From Epiperipatus broadwayi (Eukaryota > Onychophora > Udeonychophora > Euonychophora > Peripatidae): DNA of 64,000 nt. Shown here piece after piece: positions 23,930-34,626 of the stretch. The position numbers and the translations under genes were made by a program. The notes beneath the pieces were generated by a model. The model did not search any database. It saw nothing but the letters and a program-made list of their open reading frames with translations, and was not told where the DNA came from. The stretch covers positions 28,041,010-28,105,009 of the forward strand of contig JAQFVV010012394.1 in NCBI GenBank assembly GCA_028023455.1, written 5' to 3'. The stretch's first letter is position 1; every line of letters begins with the position of its first letter.

Positions 23930-25626
23930 AGAAATAAAAAACATAATCTTGAGAGGTAGGATCTCATTCTTTATTTTCTAAAAAATGTCAACTTACAATA
24001 ATTTAAAAAAAGGTAGCTTTTTTTGCAAAATTGAAAAAAGATTAATTTTTCTCTATCCTTTATTTTCTTGTTATCCAGCTATCTTTTATATGTATATAAA
24101 CATAGACCATAGACTTTTGCTTTAGGGTACTTAGCCTAATTTAAGCAAGAAATCAATAAAAATAAATGCTAGTGATAACTTCACAATATTTATTTTGAAA
24201 AAATGTTGACTTACAATAATTAAAAAAAGCTGACTTTTCTACAGCGCTTATAAATTACTTTAAAAAATATTAAAGATTATCTAATATGATATTTTAAAGA
24301 ATCATTAAAATATATTTTATACATAAAACACATGCTAATATCTTACAATAATACATGCATTGATTCAGAGATGGCACTTCAGACAGCTTTGAAAGTACTA
24401 ATTTATTAATCAAACCATACACAAGTATTAAAATGAATAAATAATTAAGTACTTATGTCAATGCATAAAGAAAAACAACTATCTCATAAATTTACAGTAA
24501 TTTATCAGGAACAGGGACATCATCGCATGACCCTGGAGATAAAATTAGTCTTATCTCCCCCTTTCCATAAGTCAACATGATTATATTTATTAGCTAAATT
24601 AGAAATGCAAGATTCTATTCAAGAGATATATATATATATTGAAAAACATATAAATACATATATATTATAAATAAAATACCAGGAACTGTATCTCTCGAAA
24701 CTAATTACCATATATAAATGAATATTATATGCAATTATTCAAATTAGAAATGCATGATTTGGATCAATAAAATAAAAATAATAAAACTTTTGAAAAAAAT
24801 GCATATTTAAATATATTATAACTTCTAAATAGCATGCCAGGAACAAATTCCATGAAAGTAATTATTAGTGGTTGTAATTAATCAACTTTGTTGCATAATT
24901 TTATGTACTAACATGTCTTGGATACATATATCAAAGTGTATGCTTAATAATTAAGAATATTAATTAGTTTATCATGTGAGAAATATATTTGAACTAAAAT
25001 CCAAAAAGTTAATTATTCAATAGCATAACGGATCATAAAGAGTTAATTTTTTTGCAATATTCTGTTGATAACTTATGTATTATTATTTCATTTAAATAGT
25101 ACATAAATATAGAAGCTGCAGAAACAATTACATATTGCATTATATTATTTTAGTCTACGATCACAAGCGAAACTGCGAGTACGGCAGTAATCTATAAAAG
25201 ACTGACATCACTTAGTGTGAAAACAGAGTCATGATTAATCAATAATAAAGACTGAGTAATGAACAGAAAATCTAATACTGTTTTGTATCAATAAGCTTTG
25301 GAATGTATGTATAATTTCATATCACTGATCTTATTGTCTTTTGGAAAGGGGATTTCATGAAGAAGTATAACTATTATCTTTAATTAAGAACTTCTTTCAT
25401 TTATTTATAAGTAAATAAAAAACTAATGTATTCTATAATAAATATTGAACTAAGAGTCACACGACCCTTCTAAATCAACGAAAAACAGCAAATATAAGCA
25501 TCTAATAATTTAAGAAATATGAAAATATGTGTAAAGTTTGTAAAACAATAAGTTTGATTGGATGAATAGTTATATGTATAAAAATTACAATTAGAAAAAC
25601 AATTTTTTTAAAAACTAGAGACATAC
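23930..25626. other. AT-rich intronic DNA with short repeats
   Basis: Two partial copies of a short block (ATGTTGACTTACAATAATT-like) occur at about 23985 and 24205. A microsatellite of TA steps lies near 24630. Nothing else is supported. Confidence 0.4.
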
Positions 25627-25863
25627 CCCTAATTGATAAGACTGCAATGGATACGACACCATGTTGAACTGTTCAAATTGATGTTGTAAAGCATTAGTCT
25701 GCTGCTGCTGCATGAAGTAAGTGTCAGCAAACGGTGAATTCGATAATGCAGAACTCGGTCCTAAACCTGGAGAACTAGCCGGCGACAAAGGAGGTTGAGA
25801 AACAGGAGATGTGGGAGCACTACAGGATTCTCCAGACTGACTGTTTCTGTATGCCATGGTTGT
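25627..25863 (-). CDS. CRTC: CRTC internal exon (Ser/Pro-rich and Gln-rich segment)
   Basis: On the minus strand, after a TTTAG acceptor, the 237-bp exon reads 79 full codons: TTMAYRNSQSGESC, a Ser/Pro-rich part (APTSPVSQPPLSPASSPGLG), SALSNSPFADTYF, MQQQQTNALQHQFEQFNM and YPLQSYQLG. It ends at the donor GTATGT. Both ends are phase 0, compatible with the upstream exon at 35298-35402 and the downstream one at 10230-10479. The internal ATG is not taken as a start, because the frame is open upstream and a consensus acceptor precedes it. This is the disordered central part of CRTC, between the regulatory region and the transactivation domain, with no catalytic motif. Confidence 0.85.
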
Positions 25864-28800
25864 CTAAATAAAAAAAAAATATTCTATTTAAATACAAGGA
25901 CAAACAATGATAAAGTTTATTTAAGGTATTAACAATAAAACCTCTAAAACTGACTCAAAAGGAGTCTCTTGAACTCAAATGCTTTCTCCTTCATCATTAA
26001 AATTCTGCAAGGATTAGATTTCAGGAGTATTAAACACTATTGTACAAGAATTCAAGAATTGAGACAATTTCTATATTGTACAACATATATAAATCTTGCA
26101 AACACCATGTAAAATTGAATATCATGGTATACTGCTTTAAAAGGAGAGGATATTATATTTTTTGTTTTTATAACACGTTTATAAAGTGGATAGTAAAAAT
26201 TTTTTTATAATACATATCTATCACTTTTATAGATATAATTTTTTTTAAAAAAAAAGTTCTCTCATCACATCGAGTAGCATATCATTATATTATTTTAAAA
26301 TGACAATTTCATACTTTTCATTTTCAATTACTTACTTTTTTCTCCACTCTTTCGACTACCTAGAACTCTTCTTCAGGCTCATAAATAATATTTTAAAAAT
26401 TTTTTCAACATAAATAATTTTATAATATTTATAATAAATTTTTTTAATATTATGCAGCTATAAATTTTACAAATATAAATTATGTAAATTATGTGTTCTG
26501 TTGTCCACAGACACACACCTATACATATGTAAACAAAGAAATTTACATTTCAACGTTTATACTATTTTCTAATTTTTACTTATTTAAATTCATATTTCAA
26601 TATCATTATAATTTAATCAGAATTGCATATATATTGTGCCTAATTGAAATAGGAGATGTCAGTCCTAATTTTTTTCCATTCTTGTTTGATTTTTGGATAA
26701 TGTATGTGTTAATTATGAAGTAGTAACTGTGTTGCTATGACAACAATATTAATATAAAATTATTTAATATTAACTGTTTTGTAAGATTATAAATTGACTT
26801 TATTCATTTTTCAAAGAAAAACAAATATGTGAATAATAAAATATATGGTTTAGATAAAACTATTTTTTTTTTTGTTATATGTTTTATTTTGTTATTTCAT
26901 TCACAACAGTAAATTATAAGTAATACAAATAAATGTTTAATATTTCAAATATTTCAGTGTAATATATTGAAAATATAATACAGATTGTATAATTTTTGTT
27001 GAAATAAAAATTTAGTATTTGTATTTTGAAATGCAAATTTTTATTAAATATAAAAAAGGTGAAATGATATTTTTTGCTAGTGCCATTATGTAATAAGATT
27101 TTTTATTATTAAAGGAACACTATCGAAAATTGTTTAAATGAGTGAATATAGATGATTATTATAGTTATACTAATGTAATAAGAAATTTTATAAATAGGAC
27201 TGGAAAATTTGAACTAAAAAAAACTTCTCTCTTGCTTTTGCTTTGAAAGGAAGCATGCATAAATTTCTTTGAATGGTTTTTTTAAAAAAATTACTCTAAA
27301 AGTATATAATTGATTTAAAAAAAAAAGGAGGGTTAAGAAATTACATTTTCTGTCCTACAGACCAGGGCAGCTTATTGATGAAATTTTATGAGAAAATGAC
27401 AACTTTATTATAAAAAGAAAAATCATCGAATTGCTTCATTATGTTGTTAATATAGCAGTTAATCATTCATATTGTTTTTAAATAATATTTGCTTATAAAA
27501 GGATCCATCTTCATATCATCATAAATATAAAATAATGCTTATGTGTGTAACATCATATGAAATAAATAATTATTATTTAAAGGAATAAATTTGAATATAT
27601 AAATAAAATATCAGAATAGCTAAAATGTACTTTGAATTTAAAGTTCTCGCAAATATATTTTATCTTCTCTGTGATAAAGATATACTATTGGTTTTGTAGT
27701 TGGAAATATAGACATCAGAACTGTGATACTATTTTTTAAATATAGTGTTTAAATACTCATTCATGTTGTTTATTTATATTTGTCATTATTATTGATGTAT
27801 ATACATATGTTTTGTTCATCATTATTTAAAATGTAAATTTATTTACTGATGAATAATCTATAGTTTTGAGTTAATTAGTGATCTATTCATATACTAAAAT
27901 ATGAGAGCTACGTTTTTCCTAAATTTAAAATTATATTTTGTGTTACAGTAATTATTTTTTTAATTTAAAAGATTTAATTTTTTTTTTTAGTAATTAAAAA
28001 TTTAACTTCAAATATATCATATATATTGGAAATATAAAAAGATTTTATTGCAACAAGTTTTAACTCTATTTTGTTGTTTAAAATTTATACCAACAAAGAA
28101 CTAGATACATCTTTGTATATATAATTATATTTTTATATGAAATATAAAAAGGTATATTTTAAACTCTTAGATTTTGGAAAGTATGAATGTCTTACAACAC
28201 ATTTGTGATACATAGACATACATATTTAGTATTTTGCTATTAAATAATTAGAAATTAATAGACAATTACACGAGTAAATATCAAATTAATGTCAATTGAT
28301 TTATTGTATATTCAATTAGATTATATATATATTGATTGTTTATAATCTATTCATTATATATACATATATATTTTAATCATATAATTGATATTTATTAATA
28401 ATATTGAATTTAACTTAAATCAAATAAACTTGTGTTTGATTATTGTTTGGTTGTGCAAACAAATTTATTGCTTAATAACATTTGAATGAAAACAAATAAA
28501 CTGTATATATTGTAAAATTTATTTGAAACTAGTACATTACATAATCCAGAAATCAAATCCCAATATTAATAGGTGAGCATGGTTATATATATTTTTTTGT
28601 ATTGAATTCTATAGTTATTATCTGATTAAATGTAAACTTTCTATGATAATCATAAATAAATATTTGCATGTTTTATCTAAATTATTATCGATTAGATAAT
28701 TACTGTACTGAATTCATGATTGATCATTAAGATTTTAATTCTATTCAATTATAAAATTGATAGTAGCATATTTTGTTGTTATAACTCAGAATAATTTGCC

Positions 28801-29074
28801 TTAATTATATTTAAATTTAGTTGATGTGGATCATAAATCTAATTAACTATTAAATTTTAATATTCATATTTTGTTATAATATACAAATTTAATAATTCTT
28901 TTTATATGTTTGTTATAATATACAATTTTAATAATTTATTTACAGGAAATTCAAAACAAATTGATAGGATTAGTTAATTGTACTTAAATATCCAAGAGAA
29001 ATCTATTGTTTCTTTTACATACTAGTATAATTGGATACATCATATGATCACCATTTTTTATGCTTGCTCTTAAC

Positions 29075-29160
29075 TATTATTAAAACAAGCAAAACTCTGA
29101 TTACTCTGGCTTGCACTGAGTGGCAATACGTATAGAGTTTTGCCTGTTTTAATAATTGGA
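29075..29160. repeat. Short family-A hairpin remnant
   Basis: Ends TTATTAAAACAAGCAAAACTC and GAGTTTTGCCTGTTTTAATAA are inverted near-copies. Between them lies GATTACTCTGGCTTGCACTG, which matches the arm of the foldback elements at 14250-14565 and 30930-31365. Confidence 0.6.
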
Positions 29161-30739
29161 TACCATAGATTTAAGATTATTTAACAGGTTCAGTGATATT
29201 ACATCATTAAGTATTTCATTTTATTGCACCTATATTAATTAGCAAGAGTAAAGTCTATATAAAAATATAGCATGGCTGAATTAGTATAATTTATTATTTA
29301 TCATTTTGTCTTTTATCTTGTTTTACATACGATTGATTATTAATAGTAAATTAATATAAAAATATAGCATGAATGAGTTAGTATGATTATCATTTTATTA
29401 AAATTAATTATTGGCTCATATGCCTATTCTGATATTATGAACATTGTAAACTTATACAACATATTAAAGCTGTTATCTTAATCATTCATGAATTATTTCA
29501 TTTAGATATGAATATCTTTAAATTTTAGTATAAGTTTGTATTTTTATAAGCAATGTATGGTATATTAGAATTTAGTTGTTTAACAATTTATTATTGGTTT
29601 TATTCGATTATAAATAAAATCTATCTTAAGCATATATCATTGTTTTGGGACAATGATATTTGATTTAACTGCTTTATCTTAATCTATATTAAGTAAGGAT
29701 TGTATTTAGGGTATGTGATATGATGATCTTGTTTGTTTTAAATACTATTTGTCTGTCATCACTATTTTGTTTTAGTATAATTGGTAGTCGGATATAATAT
29801 TAAATAAAGGATTATATCAAATACTGAATAAGATGTTGTCTAAAACATGTAGGGCAACTTTTTATTCTGTTACAATATAGAAAGATTGAAAAAAGTAAGT
29901 ATTAAATAAGCTGAGATATTTAAGATAAACTGATTTGAAATTAGTGGAATTTAAATTTAGAGAGTTTCTATCTATTTTAAAAATCAACCACTAAATGATC
30001 AAAAGTCAATATGTAAAGAGAGTTAATATTACATATATAAGTTATACTTATATAAGAAATTAACCCATCACACTTACATCAATGTGTGAAACAAATGAAA
30101 TATATTATAAAATATTAACAGCTAAGCACACTTTGCGTACAAAGTGATACAAAACGTTATTAGAATTAGTAATCTATCAGACTTCCTTAATTTTTCTTTT
30201 CTTACAATTTGATTCATTACAGCCAATGCTGACTTTCTGAATTCAACTTTCATGTCCATAATTTATCTTATGACAAAAGAATACAAAATTAAAATGAAAA
30301 ATAATTTCTTATTTTGATATAAATGCTGCCTAAGATGTGAAATTTTATATTAATATTTGAAAAATAACAGAAATGTAGTATAGATAGATAAGAATTATTT
30401 TTCCAGAAGTAAGAAACTTAGCATTAGATGTTTTAATTTAATTTTAAATTGCACATATGCACCAACAACACTATGGCTTAATAAATAAATATATACACAT
30501 AAATGCAAATAGAAAATATCTACATTTTAATAAATGCAGCAACAAATAAATTAATAATATCTATTAAAATATGTAAGGATCTCTTTTTCCTATATTTCCT
30601 TGTCAACACGACTCAGTATATTTCAATAAATAAATAAATTACACAAGTTTCTCTAAATTCATGAAAAAAACTTGATTTATTCTTAAATGAGCTTAAAAAA
30701 ACAATTGCCAATAATTTCATTATTTCTTCATGATTTTGT

Positions 30740-30915
30740 TTAAAAAATATCTATAATTCCATCATTTTCTGGAGATTTCCCATTCTTCATACATTTAATT
30801 GCATATCTAATCTTTCCATTTAAAATACTTAGCATTTCCAAAGAATGTTATCCTGATTGTAGGAACTATTTTTGATAATTAGTTCTCTATTGCTATATAT
30901 TTCTTTGGACAATCC
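30740..30915 (-). pseudogene. RTE LINE fragment (region before the RT core)
   Basis: Read on the minus strand this matches, with many changes, the stretch around [26 protein letters not shown] of the RTE ORF at 18568-21549 (here KNGKSPENDGIID). It appears to be one half of an old RTE copy whose next upstream part is at 31745-31983. The two halves are separated by the hairpin element and the inverted repeat between them. Confidence 0.65.
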
Positions 30916-30929
30916 ATGCCACTAAACAT

Positions 30930-31365
30930 CACATTTCCTGTGCTTACACATGCTGTTAAAACAGTGACAAATTTCATACAATAGTGCCACCCAATGCAAG
31001 CCACAATAATTAACGGATGCCAGAAGGTTTGTGCATAATATTTCTATCTAGTGCCTACTCATCCAATATCTCAAGACTAGTTTCTAATGAAACCTTCCAG
31101 CTACCACTTTTTATCTCATAGCTTTATAGTTAACTAAAAAGGTGGCTGCTGGAGGGTTACATTAGATTAGATCTAGATGCAGTGCTCTCAAATTCAAGGC
31201 AATTCACTGATGAAAGCCACAAGCTAAAAACTAGTCTGGGGATATTGAATGAGAAGGCAAATAGATAGGGATTTTATGCACAAACCTTCTTGCATCCATC
31301 GATTACTGTGGCTTGCACTGGGTGGTATTACTGCAAGGAAAGTTTGTCAGTTTTAGAATTCATGG
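30930..31365. mobile_element. Foldback (MITE-like) element, family A, second copy
   Basis: The left arm near 30980-31085 (ATAGTGCCACCCAATGCAAG through AGACTAGTTTCTA) is inverted relative to 31215-31340 (AAACTAGTCTGG through TGGGTGGTATTACTG). It is the same family as 14250-14565, with a longer, diverged middle. No ORF. It interrupts an RTE relic. Confidence 0.65.
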
Positions 31366-31489
31366 TATTGTGTCATTTTTTTTTTTTTACTAATAATGCC
31401 TTAATATATTTTTATTGATACAACTTTTCTTCAAATACAAAGATGTTAATTTATATTTGTCTGAAGGTTTGTAATGATGGTATATTATA

Positions 31490-31740
31490 AGATGTGATAT
31501 GTTGGACTATTTCCACTATTGATGAGTGAATGTATAGAAAATTTTAAACTTTATCTAAACTTTCCAAATACAAACAACTTGTACAAATAGAATAGATTGT
31601 AAATACTAACCTGTATTGTCTATTTGTGTGTTATTACTAACAAGTTGTTTGTATTTGGAAAGTTTAAATAAAGTTTAAAATTTTCTATACATTCAACATT
31701 CACCCATCAATGATGGAAATAGTCCAACATATCACATCTT
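31490..31740. repeat. Inverted repeat with arms of about 95 bp
   Basis: Left arm 31490-31585 (AAGATGTGATATGTTGGAC to AAACAACTTGT) is the reverse complement of 31639-31740, with small differences. The middle holds AACCTGTATTGTCTATTTGTG, the sequence that also terminates the Penelope fragment near 32907. One Penelope end therefore lies next to an inverted copy of itself, a known habit of Penelope-like elements. Confidence 0.65.
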
Positions 31741-31983
31741 ATGTTAATTTATATTTTCGAAACTTTTTTATTCTTTTCTACAACTTTTCTTGCTATTTCA
31801 CACTAATATTTTCTTATATCCCATTCCTTCATTAACTCTTTTTAATTAATACTAACTCCAAAACTTCAGATATGCAATTCTTCTAAATCAGTTTTTAATA
31901 CTCATTTTCTCATACATAGCATCATCTCAATTGAAAATTTGTGGTTTTTCATATCAATTGATTGCTAGCAATTTTTAATAGAA
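31616..31983 (+). repeat. Direct repeat, left copy (Penelope end plus RTE remnant)
   Basis: From CTGTATTGTCTATTTGTG through the AAAGTTTAAATAAAGTTT block and on into the RTE remnant, this 370-bp segment recurs at about 32909-33285 with few changes. The right copy lacks part of the ACCCATCAATGATGG stretch and has its own small duplication. Together the copies bracket the Penelope GIY-YIG segment. Confidence 0.7.
31745..31983 (-). pseudogene. RTE LINE fragment (inter-domain region)
   Basis: The minus strand matches the RTE ORF around residues 370-440 ([15 protein letters not shown] region and the Lys-rich stretch before it), with indels and stops. It is the same locus as the 30740-30915 piece and is duplicated at 33030-33285. 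The Penelope sequence begins directly after it. Confidence 0.6.
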
Positions 31984-32043
31984 CAAGGAATTGTATTATC
32001 ACTATGGAACAGAGCAAAGGAGGTATGTTCAGAAACCAGTGAT

Positions 32044-32643
32044 TTGGAAAAAGAAAAGATTCACATAGAACAAATGCTTATGAAGAATGGTTATCCACCA
32101 GCAGTCATCAGAAAAACTTTCAATAGACAACACAAAGAAACACCAAAAGAGAAAACAGTTGCTGGTACAGTAGTGTTTCCATACATACCAGGAATGGTGG
32201 ACAAGTTAAAAAAAATCTGCAGTCAATATAACATTAGATCTGCTTTCCAAAGTCATACCACACTTCGAGGAATGCTTACTTCTACTAAGCCTAAACTGGA
32301 AATACTGAAGAACAAAAACTGCGTCTATGAGATACCATGTGAATGTGGAAGGAAATACATTGGTGAGACCTGTCAGCCTGTTAAACAGAGATTGAAGGAG
32401 CACAAACTAATGGTTAAAAGGGAAAAGACAGATGTGTCTACCGTAGCAGATCATGTATGTATTAATGACCATATGCTCAAGTGGGAAAATACAAAGATAT
32501 TGGATAAAGAGGAAAAAATGCATAGAAGAAAATTCAAGGAAGCTGCTCATATGACAATGGTAAATAATCCTATAAGTCAACCCAGTGTTGCAATACACAA
32601 TGTATGGAAGCCTCTAATTAATCTTGCTCTTAGGAAAAAATAA
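32044..32643 (+). CDS. Penelope-like C-terminal fragment with GIY-YIG endonuclease
   Basis: The intact 199-codon frame begins within the element's larger ORF. The same frame is open upstream to about 31987, so the first ATG is only the first Met of a truncated protein. The N-terminal part (NGYPPAVIRKTF, FPYIPGMVDKLKKIC) is the RT-to-endonuclease connector. A CVYEIPCECGRKYIGET segment (about residues 97-113), with paired Cys and the YIG half of GIY-YIG, marks the endonuclease, followed by RLKEHK, a conserved DHV...H segment and ENTKILDKEEKMHRRKFKEA. In intact PLEs this domain nicks the target; here the catalytic RT is gone, so no function is expected. Confidence 0.8.
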   Translation: MEKEKIHIEQMLMKNGYPPAVIRKTFNRQHKETPKEKTVAGTVVFPYIPGMVDKLKKICSQYNIRSAFQSHTTLRGMLTSTKPKLEILKNKNCVYEIPCECGRKYIGETCQPVKQRLKEHKLMVKREKTDVSTVADHVCINDHMLKWENTKILDKEEKMHRRKFKEAAHMTMVNNPISQPSVAIHNVWKPLINLALRKK

Positions 32644-32844
32644 AAATAGTTAGATTCAATAAAAAAAAAAATTGAAGGACTCAGGAGGATTTGAACCAAC
32701 TCTCATATATAAATATATCAAATTTCTACTATATGTTGCCTTTCCACAGAATAGCTCAATTGATAGAGCGTTGCCTTAAATTCAATATTCAAGAATCTAA
32801 AGGTGCAAGTTCAACTTCTAAGCGAATATTGTCACTGTGCATAT

Positions 32845-32911
32845 AGGTCAGCAACACCTGAAGAAGAGTGGAGATTAATACTACTCGAAACATTGTGTAA
32901 TTACTAACCTG
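32845..32911 (+). ncRNA. Hammerhead-ribozyme-like motif at the Penelope 3' end
   Basis: The core reads CTGAAGA (32858-32864) and GAAAC (32887-32891). Between them GAGTGG can pair with CTACTC, with one G-U wobble, as a stem II. After GAAAC, ACA-TTG-TGT could form a minimal stem III ending in a GTA cleavage-type triplet. Outer strands AGGTCAGCAAC and ATTACTAACCT pair at 8 of 11 positions, all three mismatches being C/A. PLEs are known to carry hammerhead motifs. The offset of two bases in stem I makes activity doubtful. Confidence 0.4.
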
Positions 32912-33285
32912 TATTGTCTATTTGTGTGTTATTACTAACAAGTTGTTTGTATTTGGAAAGTTTAAATAAATTTTAAAATTTTCTATACATTCAACATTCA
33001 CATCTTATGTTAATTCAACATATCACATCTTATGTTAATTTATATTTTCGAGACTTTTTTATTCTTTTCTACAACTTTTCTTGCTATTTCACACTAATAT
33101 TTTCTTATATCCCATTCCTTCATTAACTCTTTTTAATTAACACTATCTCCAAAACTTCAGATATGCAATTCTTCTAAATCAGTTTTTAATACTCATTTTC
33201 TCATACATTGCATCATCTCAATTGAAAATTTGTGGTTTTTCATATCAATTGATTGCTAGCAATTTTTAATAGAATATAAGTTATT
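32909..33285 (+). repeat. Direct repeat, right copy (Penelope end plus RTE remnant)
   Basis: It matches 31616-31983, including the TTTGGAAAGTTTAAATAAA block and the RTE remnant up to TTGATTGCTAGCAATTTTTAAT. A short CACATCTTATGTTAATT stretch is duplicated inside it. The right RTE remnant is about 33030-33285, minus strand. Confidence 0.7.
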
Positions 33286-33424
33286 TTTTTATTGATATTA
33301 TCAAGTGTTAGCCATCTCAGAAATCTGTTAATATTTAAAATGACTTGAAAATTCTAGTTTAAATTAAGTGAAATATTTCTGATAGTTACAAGTATCAACT
33401 ATTAATACTATCTATATATATATA

Positions 33425-33845
33425 TATATACTGAACAGTGATAAAAATATGGGTAAGAAATTGTGGTCTAGGCCAACTGATGAATGTTGGTGCAGCATGA
33501 AATGTGCATCTTGGTGATCATAGATCTTTTTCACATGTCTTGGGTCATATCTTTATGATTACATTCCTCTATAAGGTATTAAAAGCAGATTAAAAACCAG
33601 TCCCTACCTTTAATGAATAATATTTCTGTAGTGTAATTTTCAATACAACATGCTGACGCAAGATAGGGACTGGTTACTATTCACTTTAATCACTTTGTAG
33701 AGAGGATGTAATCATAAACATATGACCAAAGGCATGTAAAAAAGGATCTATGATCTTCAAGATACATATTTCATGCTGAACCAGCACTCATCAGTTGGCC
33801 CACTATCTCTTATACTTATCTTTATCATTGTTCAATATATACATA
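33425..33845. mobile_element. Long palindromic (foldback) element, family B
   Basis: Arms of roughly 190 bp, about 33430-33625 and 33645-33842, are near-perfect reverse complements. Matching pairs include CCAACTGATGAATG with CACTCATCAGTTGG, GATCATAGATCTTTTT with its inverse, and AACCAGTCCCTA with TAGGGACTGGTT. A third arm-like copy runs on at 33925-34090. Related single arms are the SINE-like repeats at 11.2 and 12.0 kb and a reversed piece at 50808-50910. No ORF. Confidence 0.7.
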
Positions 33846-34089
33846 TGGATACAAATTACTAATTTAATTGACAAGTGTCAAATGTGCTGCCCTCACAACT
33901 TTGACACAAATCACTTAATTAAACTGATGAGGGCTGGTTTAGCATGAAATATGCCCTTTGGTGATTATAGATCTTTTTCACATGTTTTTGATCATATGTT
34001 TATGATTACATTCCTTCACAAGATGTTAAAAGTGGATAGAAACCAGTCCCTACTTTGCACGAGAGTGATGCACTGAAAATTTACAGAAA

Positions 34090-34515
34090 TATTAATTTTT
34101 GGATAATCTCTAGTCTATTGAATGACTAATAAAAATTATAAATACAGTCCATACCTTGGGTGAGAGTGGTGTAGTGAAAATTATACTACAGAAATACTAT
34201 TCATTATCAAATAATCTCTACTCTAATGACTAATAATCATTATTAATATTATCTTACTTAATAGCTTTTGTCTCTCTAACTTTGCATTAAAGCATATTTT
34301 ACATCTCATTGATTGACAATCAACTTATCATGTTGAGTCTATTTCGTACTTTGTAGATGACTAGCTGATTTCACCAAACAGGAAGATTACTATCTGATTT
34401 TGAACTTTTCCTTTGAATTGTACATTAAAAAATAAAATATGTAAAAATTATTTTATAGAAAAGATGTTTGTTTAATTTAATGCATAATGCACTAAAAACC
34501 AAAATATATATTTTT
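34090..34515. other. AT-rich sequence with partial family-B repeats
   Basis: A shortened repeat of the CAGTCC...GAGAGTGGTG block lies near 34145-34190. The rest is AT-rich without genes. Confidence 0.4.
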
Positions 34516-34518
34516 TTC

Positions 34519-34626
34519 TTTGTAAAATAATATAGGCGCTATTGCACCTGACCTCAAAGCTACTTTTATTTAAAAACAAAAGTAGCTTTGTGGTCAGGTT
34601 CAATAGCGCTTATATTATTTTACAAA
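34519..34626. repeat. Near-perfect 49-bp hairpin (MITE-like)
   Basis: Left arm 34519-34567 and right arm 34578-34626 are reverse complements with only about three mismatches, around a 10-base loop. The core contains GGCGCTATTGCACCTGACC. The symmetry extends into flanking TTTGTAAAATAATATA, so either the target is palindromic or the element ends lie further out. Confidence 0.7.

Larger units (their letters stand above)
10480..25626 (-). other. CRTC intron (about 15.1 kb)
   Basis: The intron runs from the donor GTATGT at 25626 downward to the TATTAG acceptor at 10480, phase 0 at both ends. It contains hairpin repeats, two SINE-like copies, the miniature LTR element (15.47-17.13 kb), the intact RTE LINE (18.5-21.8 kb) and its decayed inverted partner (22.5-23.9 kb). 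Blocks 12180-14245, 14570-15465, 17135-18540 and 23930-25626 are AT-rich, with only short repeats visible. I found no extra coding exon. Confidence 0.7.
31984..32915 (+). mobile_element. 5'-truncated Penelope-like element
   Basis: The element starts abruptly in the RT thumb region (GIVLSLWNRAKEVCSETSDLEK), runs through the GIY-YIG ORF and then non-coding sequence with tRNA-like boxes, and ends in a CTGAAGA...GAAAC motif followed by AACCTGTATTG. The RT catalytic core is missing. The flanks are two copies of the same 370-bp sequence. A tRNA-like D-arm (TAGCTCAATTGATAGAGC) at about 32752-32770 and a B-box-like GTTCAACTTC lie in the 3' non-coding part. Confidence 0.7.
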
